A stretch of DNA of 64,000 nucleotides from Bombyx mori (taxonomy: Eukaryota > Arthropoda > Insecta > Lepidoptera > Bombycidae). The notes beneath the pieces were generated by a model. That model saw nothing but the letters and a program-made list of their open reading frames with translations, made no database searches and had not been told where the DNA came from. Shown here piece by piece: positions 54,925 to 64,000 of the stretch. The position numbers and the translations under genes are program-made. Numbering within the stretch: the first letter of the stretch is position 1; every line of letters starts with the position of its first letter. The stretch spans positions 8,387,501-8,451,500 of the forward strand of contig NC_085121.1 in the NCBI RefSeq assembly GCF_030269925.1, written 5' to 3'.

Positions 54925-55215
54925 ATTCCTGCCTGTTCGCTGGTAGCTTATGGGACTATTTCAGCTACTCATTGACTAGTAGGTCACGGAACTCGCAGGC
55001 TTAACCTGAGCGAGTTGCTAGCATTAGCTCCAGCCAAAGCAGTGCTTCGCTGAATTTGCCACCAGGTCGGTTTCCCGACTCATTGATAAGATCCGGCGAG
55101 AAACCTAGTGGACTGTGTCTATGGGCTAGTCTGGAGTATTGGAGTAACTTGAGTATTGGACGAGTTCGACGAGGACGGTGGCCAGTACTTGAAGAGCTTA
55201 AAAGCACCAAGAGGC
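54925..55215 (-). mobile_element. LINE 3' tail (family A), diverged
   Basis: Inverse layout: CCTGCCTGTTCGCTGGTAGC, the TTAACCTGAGCGAGTTGCTA region, GATAAGATCCGGCGAGAAAC and the Arg-rich polymerase end (GACGAGTTCGACGAGGACGG, inverse). No frame survives. Confidence 0.65.
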
Positions 55216-55237
55216 ATCCGGGGCATCTGACAAAATA

Positions 55238-55314
55238 TGTTTTTTTTTGTGATTGAGTGATTACTTGTGGCCCAAAGGCCTTTCCAGTTTCACAAGGACA
55301 GGTTGGATCGGATA
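55238..55314 (-). mobile_element. LINE tail (family B) fragment, cut by the maT insertion
   Basis: T-run, TGATTACTTGTGGCCCAAAG, GCCTTTCCAGTTTCACAAGG, then the maT left end. Matches the terminus at 1167-1240. Confidence 0.6.
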
Positions 55315-55316
55315 TA

Positions 55317-56625
55317 CCTAGTCAGGTCATAAATTCTGTCACATGTTTAATGTAAAATAATTGAAACAAGTTTATTCATTATGTAACCATTCATATACCA
55401 AAATGAACTTAACAAAACATAGATTCTTATGACACTAAAGTTTATTCAAAATGACCTCCGTGATTTTGAATACAGGCCTTCAATCTGCGCGGCCAGTCGT
55501 CTATCGCAGCACGAACGAGGTCCATGTCAATATCGGCGGCTGCCTTAATCAAGGATGTCTTGAATGACTCCAAATTGGGATGAGGCTTTGAGCACGCCTT
55601 TTCCTCCAAGTGTTGCAATATCTTGTAATCTAACGGATTCAAATCTGGACTGGAGGAGGGCCAGTCTTCGTGCCGGATGAAGTCGATTTCACGCGCCGCC
55701 AGCCAGTCCTGTGTGCTCTTCGCTCTATGAACTGGCGCCGAATCTTGTTGGAATACCCAGCGCCTGTTATTGAACATGGTATGAGAAACAGGTACCACAA
55801 GGTTCGTCAGGACTGTATTTTGATACACAACTGCATTCGTTTTTACACCTTTCTCACAAAAATGTACCTCTGTTAAGCCCCAATAAGAAACTCCCAACCA
55901 TACCATGAGCGAGGATGGAAAATGACCTCGTTGGACACGCGGAATACGGTTGCTCGCTTCTTCATTACTGTGTGCGTACACCTTATCATTTTTTTTGTTG
56001 TAGCTCTCTTCTACGGTAAAAATTTTTTCATCCGAAAAAAGAATTTCCCTATATTTTTTTCCCGCGTACCGCTTCAACAAAGCGCGGCATCTCTTCAGTC
56101 TCAGGTCCATTAGACGAGCATTCAAATGATTTACTGTTTTTCTTCGATATGCCCAAAGCCCTAAGTCTTCATTTAACACCCTTTTCACCGTGGTTCTGCT
56201 TAACCCCATCTGAAGGGCCAACAGTTTCTGCTTACGTTTGGGATTTCTTTGAATTCGCGCCTTCACAGCTTTTATCACTGCTGGAATCCTAACAGACCGA
56301 GGGCGACCACTTCTTGACCTGTCATCTACACTAGAGTCTTCATTGTATCGTTTGATGGTACGATAAACGAATCTTTTGGTTATATTCAAATTTTTCAGTA
56401 TGTTAAAAATTTGAATTGGCGCGTAACCGCAACGATGCAACGCAATAACTGCAACACGGTCTTCTTTAAGCGTCCACTCCATATTTAAAAATGAGTAAAA
56501 TTCTAAATGTATACTATTTTTATTTTCATGAACAATTCGAAATTCGAATTCAATAAACTTTTTTGTGGCCAGCATTCTAAAAGAAAAGTTTTTACTGTGT
56601 GACAATACTTATGACCTGACTAGGT
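55317..56625 (-). mobile_element. maT-family mariner, apparently intact
   Basis: Inverted ends CCTAGTCAGGTCATAAATTC (left) and the inverse of CCTAGTCAGGTCATAAGTAT (right), continuing into TGTCACA. TATA stands on both sides, so the TA duplication is kept. The length, 1,309 bp, is normal for a mariner. The transposase frame is open. Confidence 0.9.
55442..56482 (-). CDS. maT (DD37D) mariner transposase, open frame
   Basis: 346 aa from the ATG at 56480-56482 (MEWTLKEDRVAVIALHRCG). The frame is open 41 codons further upstream, but those codons reach into the terminal region, and the relic at 47274 also starts MEW. Two helix-turn-helix regions flank RSGRPRSVRIPAVIKAVKAR. Catalytic residues: Asp in EILFSDEKIF, Asp in WVFQQDSAPVH, and the last Asp in SPDLNPLDYK, 37 residues after the second, which defines the DD37D maT type. 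No stop or frameshift was found, so it could be active if expressed. It lies in intergenic DNA between INTS8 and LITAF2. Confidence 0.9.
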   Translation of the reverse strand: MEWTLKEDRVAVIALHRCGYAPIQIFNILKNLNITKRFVYRTIKRYNEDSSVDDRSRSGRPRSVRIPAVIKAVKARIQRNPKRKQKLLALQMGLSRTTVKRVLNEDLGLWAYRRKTVNHLNARLMDLRLKRCRALLKRYAGKKYREILFSDEKIFTVEESYNKKNDKVYAHSNEEASNRIPRVQRGHFPSSLMVWLGVSYWGLTEVHFCEKGVKTNAVVYQNTVLTNLVVPVSHTMFNNRRWVFQQDSAPVHRAKSTQDWLAAREIDFIRHEDWPSSSPDLNPLDYKILQHLEEKACSKPHPNLESFKTSLIKAAADIDMDLVRAAIDDWPRRLKACIQNHGGHFE

Positions 56626-56764
56626 ATAATTTGTGGCGGTCACGATAAGGTATATTGTGTTACAATGCATTTTCAAAGTTTTAGAATTTTTCTGACGCTT
56701 GAAATTTAATAGACTACAATCACAGTCACAGCCATCACGAACCTGAGACGGATTTAAATATTTT

Positions 56765-57460
56765 TTTTTAATTGCACTTGTAGGTAGATGAGCCTGATAG
56801 TGATGTGAGCCTGATGGTGATAGTAGGTGTTATACCTGATGGTGAGTGGCTACCGTAGCCTATGAACTTCAGCAATGCCAGGGGCAGAGATTAAGGCTAT
56901 GCATCATAATAATCGTCTTATCGTTGCCGCTGCTGACCACACCAAATCCTGATCACGCAGGAGCCAGTCACCGTCGACGCCCTAGACACGTCCTTACGGA
57001 TCCATCAAATCCAATAACCTTTGCATTAGACGCCTTCAGCTTTAACACTAGGAGCAGGCTTAGGGACCCCGATAACGGTACTCGTCGAACTTGACAAAGA
57101 GTTCGACGTGCAACCTAACCCATGAATCAGCTCGCTGAGTTTCTCGCCGGATCTTTTCAGCGGGTCGCGATTCCGATCCGGTACATTCGCGAAGCAGCTG
57201 CTCTTGAGTTGTTAGGTCTCCTTCGGAGGCGCTCGGGCAGCTGTTAGCAAATCCCACCCCTCCTGGCGGAGCCTTTGCTCGCTCACCTGTCCTGGTGAAA
57301 CTGGCAAGGCCTCCGGGCCACCAGTAATCCTTCAATCCTAAAAAAAGGGCAGAGCTAAGCCGCTGCCTATCGCTAGACCTAACCGGGGTAGAAGTGCTTC
57401 TTACATTGGCGGAAAGTCGCCTCGATGGTCCTGCTTATCTGATCGTGTTTAAGGAAAGAT
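56765..57460 (-). mobile_element. LINE 3' tail (family C), split by a family B LINE
   Basis: T-run and TTGCACTTGTAGGTAGATGA, a duplicated GAGCCTGATGGTGA, then CAATGCCAGGGGCAGAG to 56889. It resumes at 57347 with GGGCAGAGCTAAGCCGCTGC. The two halves share GGGCAGAG as the target duplication of the nested element. Confidence 0.65.
56890..57346 (+). mobile_element. LINE 3' end (family B), nested
   Basis: Encodes the polymerase end HRRRPRHVLTDPSNPITF, then the shared GTTTCTCGCCGGATCTTTTC block, the CCGGGCCACCAGTAATCC end and seven A's. Flanked by GGGCAGAG at 56882-56889 and 57347-57354. Better preserved than the copy at 1167-1455. Confidence 0.75.
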
Positions 57461-58861
57461 AAGAACATAAAGTATTTTAATAACACTATGTCAATTTAAA
57501 AAAAAAGGTCCATTTCATGTTGATTAAACAAATCTTCTTGTGAGTTTTGAAAAAAAGATGTTTGTTGATTGTCGTTGTTTTCTATTATCAACATATTATA
57601 TTCGCGTTATATTGCTTTATCAAATTATAAAATTATTAATTTTTATAAGTTGATTTTATACAAAAACTTCAATAATTAAAGTTATCCGAAAAGTCAAACT
57701 GTTTTCGAATTCAAAGTACCTAACCGTTCTATTGACTAATAGTGAATACGCAAGTCCCTTGTATCTGCAAATGATATGATAATGATTTATTATCAATCTA
57801 TAAATGTACTAAATAAGTACACACATGTATGGCAGTATTACGACCTACATGCTCCACTTAGAAATGTTATCACCTCGATAACCGATGGATATAACTGTTT
57901 CATTGTTATTGCATTTTTAAATGCTCTCATAAAAAGAAGACACCTATAAAAGGAGAAAAAAAATTAACATTGAAAAAAAGAGTGAATGAATACTTTTTAC
58001 GTTTCGAATAATAATAAACACAGCGATAATTGATTTTACCGTGAGTGCTCCTTAAATTAGTAGGTATTGACAGTGCCGCCTAACGCACACGCGCTCAGGA
58101 ATTCTGTAATCTTCAATAATCAAAAGTAAGTATTATAAATGTTTCTCATCTGAATGTTATAGGTTGACGTTGCAAAAATATAAGAATCTAGAATATATAA
58201 AATAAATAATAAAATTAAGGCTAAGTTATTTATTCTGCATGTTGTTCTTATTGAATTACCAATGACAAATATAAGTACAGTGAATCGAATGTTTTCTTAT
58301 TATTGTAATTTGATAGATTCGTTGAGCCCTTATAGGTCGGTACCATAATCCTAACCGTTTCTATCATGAACTAGTCAGGTTCTCCCGTTTCAAGGATGGG
58401 GCAGCCAATTTATTGCAAGACTGTGGAGACTGATTTCAAATCAAATATAATATCGCATACATGTTGTGTCTATAGCTTCTGGTTAACTTAAGGCCACAAT
58501 ACCCAAGAGTTTGTTTATCTTTATTATGAAAAATTATCATCATGTAATAATATTAACGACATTTATATTTGACGAGCAAAGAACATAAAATCAGTGATAC
58601 CTAATGTATTCTTTTGGTTGCTTGTTGTCGTTGTTACCTAAATACCTACACATGTATTTCGCGATATGTGTTTTCCTGGCAGAGATATGATTTTAATGTA
58701 CTTATTCTGCGCTTACGATGTAAGAAGATAAATCTTTTTTTAGTCCATTAGTCTACTTTTTTTTTCAATATTATACGGGGTGTAACTTCCCGACTGAACC
58801 GGTGTACTTTCCCGAAGTGAAGGTGTCAATACGAGATGTAACTTTCCCACAAAACAATGAT
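57461..58861. other. Intergenic, possible LITAF2 upstream exon
   Basis: No coding gene. A segment near 58080-58126 (GCCTAACGCACACGCGCTCA ... CAATAATCAAAA) stands before GTAAGT and could be a non-coding first exon of LITAF2; this is a guess. A decayed Bm1 SINE lies at about 58330-58500 (CCGTTTCAAGGATGGGGCAG). Confidence 0.3.
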
Positions 58862-58965
58862 TCGGTGGTAGATTCTGCGAAGCACTGCTCTTGCTAGGGC
58901 CAGTGCTAGCAAACTATTGCATGTTGAGCCCCGCGAGCTCACTTACAGCATAGCGTAGGAAAAGC
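58862..58965 (+). mobile_element. LINE tail (family A) fragment
   Basis: CGGTGGTAGATTCTGCGAAG to CCCGCGAGCTCACTTACAGC, with no A-tail. The stretch 58966-59852 beyond it is AT-rich with nothing recognised. Confidence 0.6.
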
Positions 58966-59852
58966 TCCTTAGACTAACAACGAACAGGTACCGAAAAAGG
59001 ACTTGTAAAAGTAACGTAACGTTCTCCCAATGCGGTGAAATATTATTTTTATTGCTCACTCGCGATATAAATATTATTTTCAATTGTGTTACCTTGAGCG
59101 TAAAATTTGTTTATACATAGTTACATGTAAATATGTAGTAAATGTTATGTATACATTATATTCGTATTTTTCGCGCTAGGAATCATCAGTAATACTTCTT
59201 TGTTCTTAGGGACGGTTCGAAATGTTTTCATATACATTATCGTGTATTTTTTAAGGAAGAAGAAGTAACAATAAATTAACACTTCAACAGGAGTTAAAAA
59301 ATTAAAAACGACTTCCGAACCTGATCTTATGAATAGACAAATAGAATATATAGTTAAATAATATTTTCTATAATCCCTCACTAATAAAAAAAAACTATTT
59401 TCTCCTCAGTTTGTCAATCGATTGTTGTTTTTGTTGTTGTTTAATAGCGTTCGACAAGATTTAGCGTTATAAAATTATTCATAGTTCAGTCCACTTTCTC
59501 AGTCTCAATAGGATGATCAATATACATTTATTTAAAATAATCAAGTTTATTTTTAAGTTGCCACTAACAACCAAAAGAGAATACGTAAAGTGAATTTAAA
59601 TCATAGAAGTCAGTACTTATGGTCGAATTTCGATCGTTGGCCCAACATAACTTTAGCCAAGTAGTCCTCTATAGTTGAGGCACAAGGTCTCGGAACTAAG
59701 ATTTAAGCTATTTGTTATAACCAACAGTATTCTCATGTATTACTTTTCTTAAATCAACCCCTTCCATTTTTATTCGTTGTCTTCAATGTAAAGTTAAGCC
59801 GCATTCTACTGGTTTATTAAATGAATTGATGTTGATGATGATGATATTATTA

Positions 59853-60220
59853 TAATGGTTGAACTGCACCATTGCTCTGAGGAATTGTTCGAGATGATAC
59901 CGGCATCTCGTTTTTACCATCGCACCGCCCGCCACTGGAGTACAGTTCATCCATACTATCTGGAGCCACTGCGGTCATCCACAGTGCGTTTCCAGAGGTC
60001 TTTTTTGCCACGTACCATCCGGCTACGGAATGAGCTCCCCTCCACGGTGTTTCCCGAGCGTTATGACATGTCCTTCTTCGAACGAGGCTTGTGGAGAGTA
60101 TTAAACGGTAGGCAGCGGCTTGGCTTTGCCCCTGGCATTGCTGAAGTCCATGGGCGACGGTAACCACTCACCATCAGGTGGGCCGTATGCTCGTCTGCCT
60201 ACAAAGGCAATAAAAAAAAA
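59853..60220 (+). mobile_element. LINE 3' end (family C), best preserved copy
   Basis: The polymerase C-terminus is open at 59855-60163: LHHCSEELFEMIPASRFYHR, RTIRLRNELPSTVFPERYDM, FFERGLWRVLNGRQRLG. Then the shared CCATCAGGTGGGCCGTATGC block and GGCAATAAAAAAAAA. It shows the coding sense of all family C tails in the window. Confidence 0.75.
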
Positions 60221-60672
60221 TCTATTTCTGATGAGGTAGCTTAATCTATTGCTTTATTTATGGCTGTCCAAGAAGATCTATTTGAAAAGAAATTGACATA
60301 AATATTTAATTCGTCGTTTCCTCGCTCCATAAATACTTCCATTAAACACAAAATAAGCTTCTTTCGAATCTCGTAGTTTAACAATTCATTTCAAAACTCT
60401 CAAGTGTTTATTTTGCAATTGAATTGACGGGAACAAAACACTTGTCGTTGATAAATTTAAAGTATTTACTCACGTGGTAAAACGTACAGTGAAAAGAAAG
60501 AAATTGCTTTAATTATGTATAGCCAAAAAAAAATTTGGTACATTTGAGTTTCAATATTCGTAACATTAACACAGCGCTCGGCGCTTTTTCATTAAAATAT
60601 AAATTAATTTTAGTGGACACAAGAGCATACCAGCAAATAAATCAAAGCACGGATAATTCAGTATGCATTGAA

Positions 60673-61526
60673 ATGGATCTTCTACAAGTAGGCTCGGAGC
60701 CTGTAGGCATGAGGTGCCCTTATTGCCAAGAAGACATAATGACGAGGGCTATTTACAAAAATTCGACCATCACTCATATCGTTGCTGCAGTGCTGGGTGT
60801 ATTGTTCTGGTACGTACTCTATGGTATCTAAAGAATGCTGGGAGCCTAGCCCAAGTGCAAGCTACGAATCATAAGGTTCATTAAAGTACAAAATTGAATG
60901 GGATTGATGTAACATCGTTCGCCTACGTCATCCCATCAATCCAATGTAAAATGTAATTTATGTGTTTTTTTTTGTTAATATGAATGATTCAAGTTGTTCG
61001 AATAAATGATTTATCTTTATTATTAGCGGTTAGTTGGGTTTGGTGCATTTAAACCATGAGTTGCACATTACAATCGGATCTGTTGCAAACTTATGCCATA
61101 TATGGAAGTATATTTCTAGAAACAAGAAGAAAAGTAGTAGTATATGGACGTATTTCTATAGCCCCTGCTGGAACTTTTTTCTTTCTTACTCTAATACGGC
61201 GGACGACAGATGCTGCATGACCTAATGTTCTGAAAATAGCGGCCATACTACATATTATCAATTTATGGCGTTAAGGAAATTCGTTTGTACACAATATTGT
61301 GGTGTTTTCTAGGGGCTATTCAAAGAAAGCTGGTACGACTGAGCTTCAAATTTACACAGCATAGTATCACCTGTTGTTGTACCATTTATTACCATTGTAT
61401 TTATCTTGCAGGTGGCTGTGTTGCTGTATAATTCCGTATACAACGAAACGTTGGAAAAACGTGGAGCATAATTGTCCCAATTGTCATAAATTCCTGGGTG
61501 TCTATGAAAGAACGAGAGTGATTTAA
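60673..61526 (+). CDS. LITAF-domain membrane protein 2
   Basis: Same family as 39260-41146. Two exons read: 60673-60809 and 61412-61526, joined in phase 2 at a GTACGT donor and CTTGCAG acceptor, giving 83 aa from the ATG at 60673. First knuckle MRCPYCQED (Cys15, Cys18); hydrophobic part THIVAAVLGVLFWWLCCCII; second knuckle EHNCPNCHKFLGVYERTRV (Cys67, Cys70). The frame is open upstream to about 60535, and an acceptor-like TTTTAG ends near 60612, so a further 5' exon adding an N-terminus is quite possible. The start is therefore provisional. The intron position between the hydrophobic stretch and the second knuckle matches the paralogue, including phase. Confidence 0.85.
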
Positions 61527-61991
61527 CAATTTTATGTCTATAAATAATCGAATACTTTTAATTTATTTCAAAATTATTGTTTAGCCCTATTGAGTTTAAT
61601 AAACTTGACATGCACTGGTGACATTTGTCAGCAAATCATTATACATAATTTGTTTGTTTCAATTTTTGTACTTTTGTCCTTGTGGCCTGAAACTGCATTA
61701 TGTAACAAAAAGGAAGAGATCGTTAATTTTAAATATGAATTCCTTAATCACGCGTGTTATTTTAAGGACGAACGCGTCCAAGCTTAAAAACTTGCGGTTA
61801 CGACCTCCTTGGTATATTAGCTCTATAATGCACAGGTTAGGTGGTGTTTGGTTCTGTGATTTCATGGGTTCCTGTTTAAGGAATAGAGCAGTCATTCGCT
61901 CAATCCTATTGAGATTTCAATTATCAATGCAATTAAAAAAAACAGTGAAAGTAAATCGTGGACATTTATTAAGTACGTATTTCATTAGATT

Positions 61992-62200
61992 TGTAGGCAG
62001 CGGCTTGGCTCTGCTCCTGGCATTGCTGAAATCCATGGGCGACGGTAACCACTTACCATCAGGTGGGCCGTACGCTCATCTGCATACAAAGGCAATAAAA
62101 AAAAAATATTGCACTTGCCTGCGGGATTCGAACACCGTTGCTACGCTCGATACAAATTATGCACCGGACGTCTTATCCTTTAGGCCACGAAGACGTAATT
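61992..62200 (+). mobile_element. LINE tail (family C) followed by an inverted SINE head
   Basis: Plus-strand family C end (GGCAGCGGCTTGGCTCTGCT to GGCAATAAAAAAAAAA, 61996-62106). Immediately after it, on the minus strand, is a Bm1-like tRNA head: GTGGCCTAAAGGATAAGACG and CGGTGTTCGAATCCCGCAGG (62113-62196). Either the LINE inserted at a SINE or this is a chimeric SINE in the minus sense. Confidence 0.6.
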
Positions 62201-62294
62201 ACCGAACTATTGTAACTATTGTAATTGTAAAGCGAAAAGAGATTAATGAAAAAAAGGTTATTATTATAAATGCGACAGTAGACGATCCATATTT

Positions 62295-62448
62295 CAATGG
62301 TTGAATCACTGATAGTCAGCACCGATAGCGGAGACAGGTCGGTGGTGTGCACTGGACACGGTGGAGCGGTGCTCCGCTTCCTCGTCGAGCGCGGTGTTCC
62401 GCTAGGATCAGTCCTTGGTCCTCTCCTGTGGAGCATCGGCTGCGACTG
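62295..62448 (+). pseudogene. LINE reverse transcriptase sliver (R1-like)
   Basis: Encodes RFLVERGVPLGSVLGPLLWS and IGCDW, that is domain 4 (GVPQGSVLGP in working enzymes, Gln replaced by Leu here). Only about 50 codons; it ends where the next SINE begins. Confidence 0.6.
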
Positions 62449-62449
62449 G

Positions 62450-62628
62450 TAATTACAGTAATGCGTTTCGGTTTGAAGAGTGGGGCAGCTGTTGTACTAT
62501 ACTGAGACCTTAGAACGCACATCTCAAGTAGGGGTGTGACTTACGTTGTAGATGTCTATGGGCTCCAGTAACCACTTAACACCAGCTAGGCCGTGAGCTC
62601 GTCCACCGACCTAAGCAATAAAAAAAAG
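62450..62628 (+). mobile_element. Bm1-type SINE body, 5'-truncated
   Basis: ATTACAGTAATGCGTTTCGG to CTAAGCAATAAAAAAAA. A short, diverged family C LINE trace follows at 62645-62720. Confidence 0.75.
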
Positions 62629-62720
62629 TATGGAATAATAAAACTTGATGGTAAGTAATCGCCGCAGCTCATTGACATTAACAATGTTAGGGGCACAGTC
62701 AAGCCGCTACCTACTGCAAT

Positions 62721-64000
62721 ATCATACATAGCCTTGATTGTATTTATTTAATTATTATTTTTTGGAAATTAAGTACTGGCAACGATGTGATCAGTGGTCA
62801 ATTTATTCAATAGACATAAACATACATACTGTTATTACGTCATTATTTAGAAATGTTGGTGAGTAACGGACCCAGTATCGACCCACGTCATAGTCAAAAG
62901 AAAGTCGAGTGTGTAGCCTTATAATTTAGCCGGTGAGTTTCCATTTTAAGCCTTACGCTTTGGTAATAAAATATATTAGGTTTGATGTCTGATTGCAAAA
63001 AGCTATCTATTGATTATATTTCAAAATATATAGAAGTTAAACGACAAGTATATCTCGTCTATATACTATATAAACTGAAGTATGAGATTTTTTGTGTTAG
63101 GTAAGGTTCTGTTTTAGGTAAGGCTTTCCTTTCAGCGTGTCTACAAACCACGCGTTAAGTTAGCTCTTTCTATACATTAATAAAACTATATTTCGTTAGC
63201 AGTTTTTGTTTGCAAACGGCTTTAATGCACGTTCTATAAACAAAAAAGTTGAAGATAAATAAATTTACGCTGCATTTTAAACAAATGTATTTATTCTGTA
63301 TAAATCTAAAAATTCTATTTAAAATGACCGTTACAAAATTACATTGTCTGAGAAATAGTATCACAGATAATAAACAAACGCTTAACTAATGGATTATTAT
63401 AATGTTACATTAATTTTATTCTTATTTCAATTAATTCCCTCTTCGTTGAACCAACCAACCAACCATTAAAGGCTAAGGTATAATTTACTTACTTTTAAAT
63501 AAAATAAAATTCGACCGCTACAATAATGATAATTCGTAACCACGCATTAAATAATAGAATAAAATTTAATTGGCTATATGAGGACCTCACTGTTAAATAG
63601 TAGTGTTGTAATATTCATATCATTTCATTCATTTCATATAATATTCGTTCCTTGACGTGTTCCCGAAAATTATTATTTGTTTTAAGTTTGAAAGAAAAAA
63701 ATTCGGTCACGGAATTTGATACTTTTGCCAGTATAGATCACTCAAAAGCCACCTGCTCTTAGGTTATTGTCGTAGTTCACAGCACGCCTTGCTATACGTG
63801 TACGTGCGAAAATTAAAATACATATTTCTAAATTACATTTGCATAAAGTTAATTTGCACCCAACTTATTTACGATGATATTGGAAATGAAGAAAAACATC
63901 CGCCAAACTTTAGTAGCTTGTTTGTTTTTAACAACGTACCTTTAAATCTTTTATTTTCAAATCAACGAGATCAAAATCCTACAAAAATTAACTTGTATTT
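62721..64000. other. Intergenic to the window edge, nothing recognised
   Basis: AT-rich with scattered short frames. A CCAACCAACCAACCA microsatellite is at 63450-63465. No gene, RNA or known repeat was identified. Confidence 0.45.

Noticed and set aside
61618..62304. 228-codon plus-strand frame
   Set aside because: It runs through a LINE tail, its A-run and an inverted SINE head; the last part merely translates repeat DNA. No domain is visible.

Overview
This window is nuclear DNA from a moth, very probably a silkworm (Bombyx). It is AT-rich, its genes have introns with GT-AG borders, and many introns and intergenic stretches carry copies of the silkworm-type Bm1 SINE, jockey-like LINE 3' tails, maT mariner elements and Helitron-like ends typical of Lepidoptera. 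I name the species from these repeats only.

Eight conserved host genes can be read. In order: the first coding exon of a cysteine string protein (DNAJC5-like, minus, cut by the window edge); an Mpv17-family inner mitochondrial membrane protein (plus); S-formylglutathione hydrolase / esterase D (plus); a PARL-type mitochondrial rhomboid protease (minus, first exon not found); a PiT-type sodium/phosphate cotransporter, SLC20 (plus, nine exons, 643 aa); a LITAF-domain protein (plus, three exons, 95 aa); Integrator subunit 8 (minus, nine exons over 10 kb, 1,046 aa); and a second LITAF-domain protein (plus). Exon joins were checked for reading phase. These are ordinary housekeeping genes, and apart from the LITAF pair I see no functional cluster.

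The rest is transposable-element sediment. The first 6 kb hold a Harbinger-like MITE with a LINE tail nested in it, then a Transib element (2255-5477) with CACAGTG ends, a perfect 5-bp target duplication and unusually long 484-bp inverted repeats around a dead RAG1-like transposase. Two internally deleted Tc1/mariner-type elements lie in opposite orientation (19025-20225 and 44900-46130). An apparently intact maT (DD37D) mariner sits at 55317-56625, and a decayed relative lies in an INTS8 intron. A fresh-looking 5'-truncated jockey-like LINE with a 10-bp target duplication is at 41321-42566. Three LINE tail families recur: family A ends in an AGCATAGGTAGG-A(n) type tail, family B ends in a CCGGAGGCC-rich tail, and family C ends in GGCAATAAAA. 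Several smaller MITEs, hairpins and nested insertions are dated relative to each other by their target duplications.

The strongest candidate for something worth follow-up is the Transib copy: both ends carry the V(D)J signal heptamer, all three catalytic-site regions are still recognisable, and the arms are far better kept than the gene. I found no CRISPR array, operon, viral gene or other prokaryote-type system, and none is expected here.
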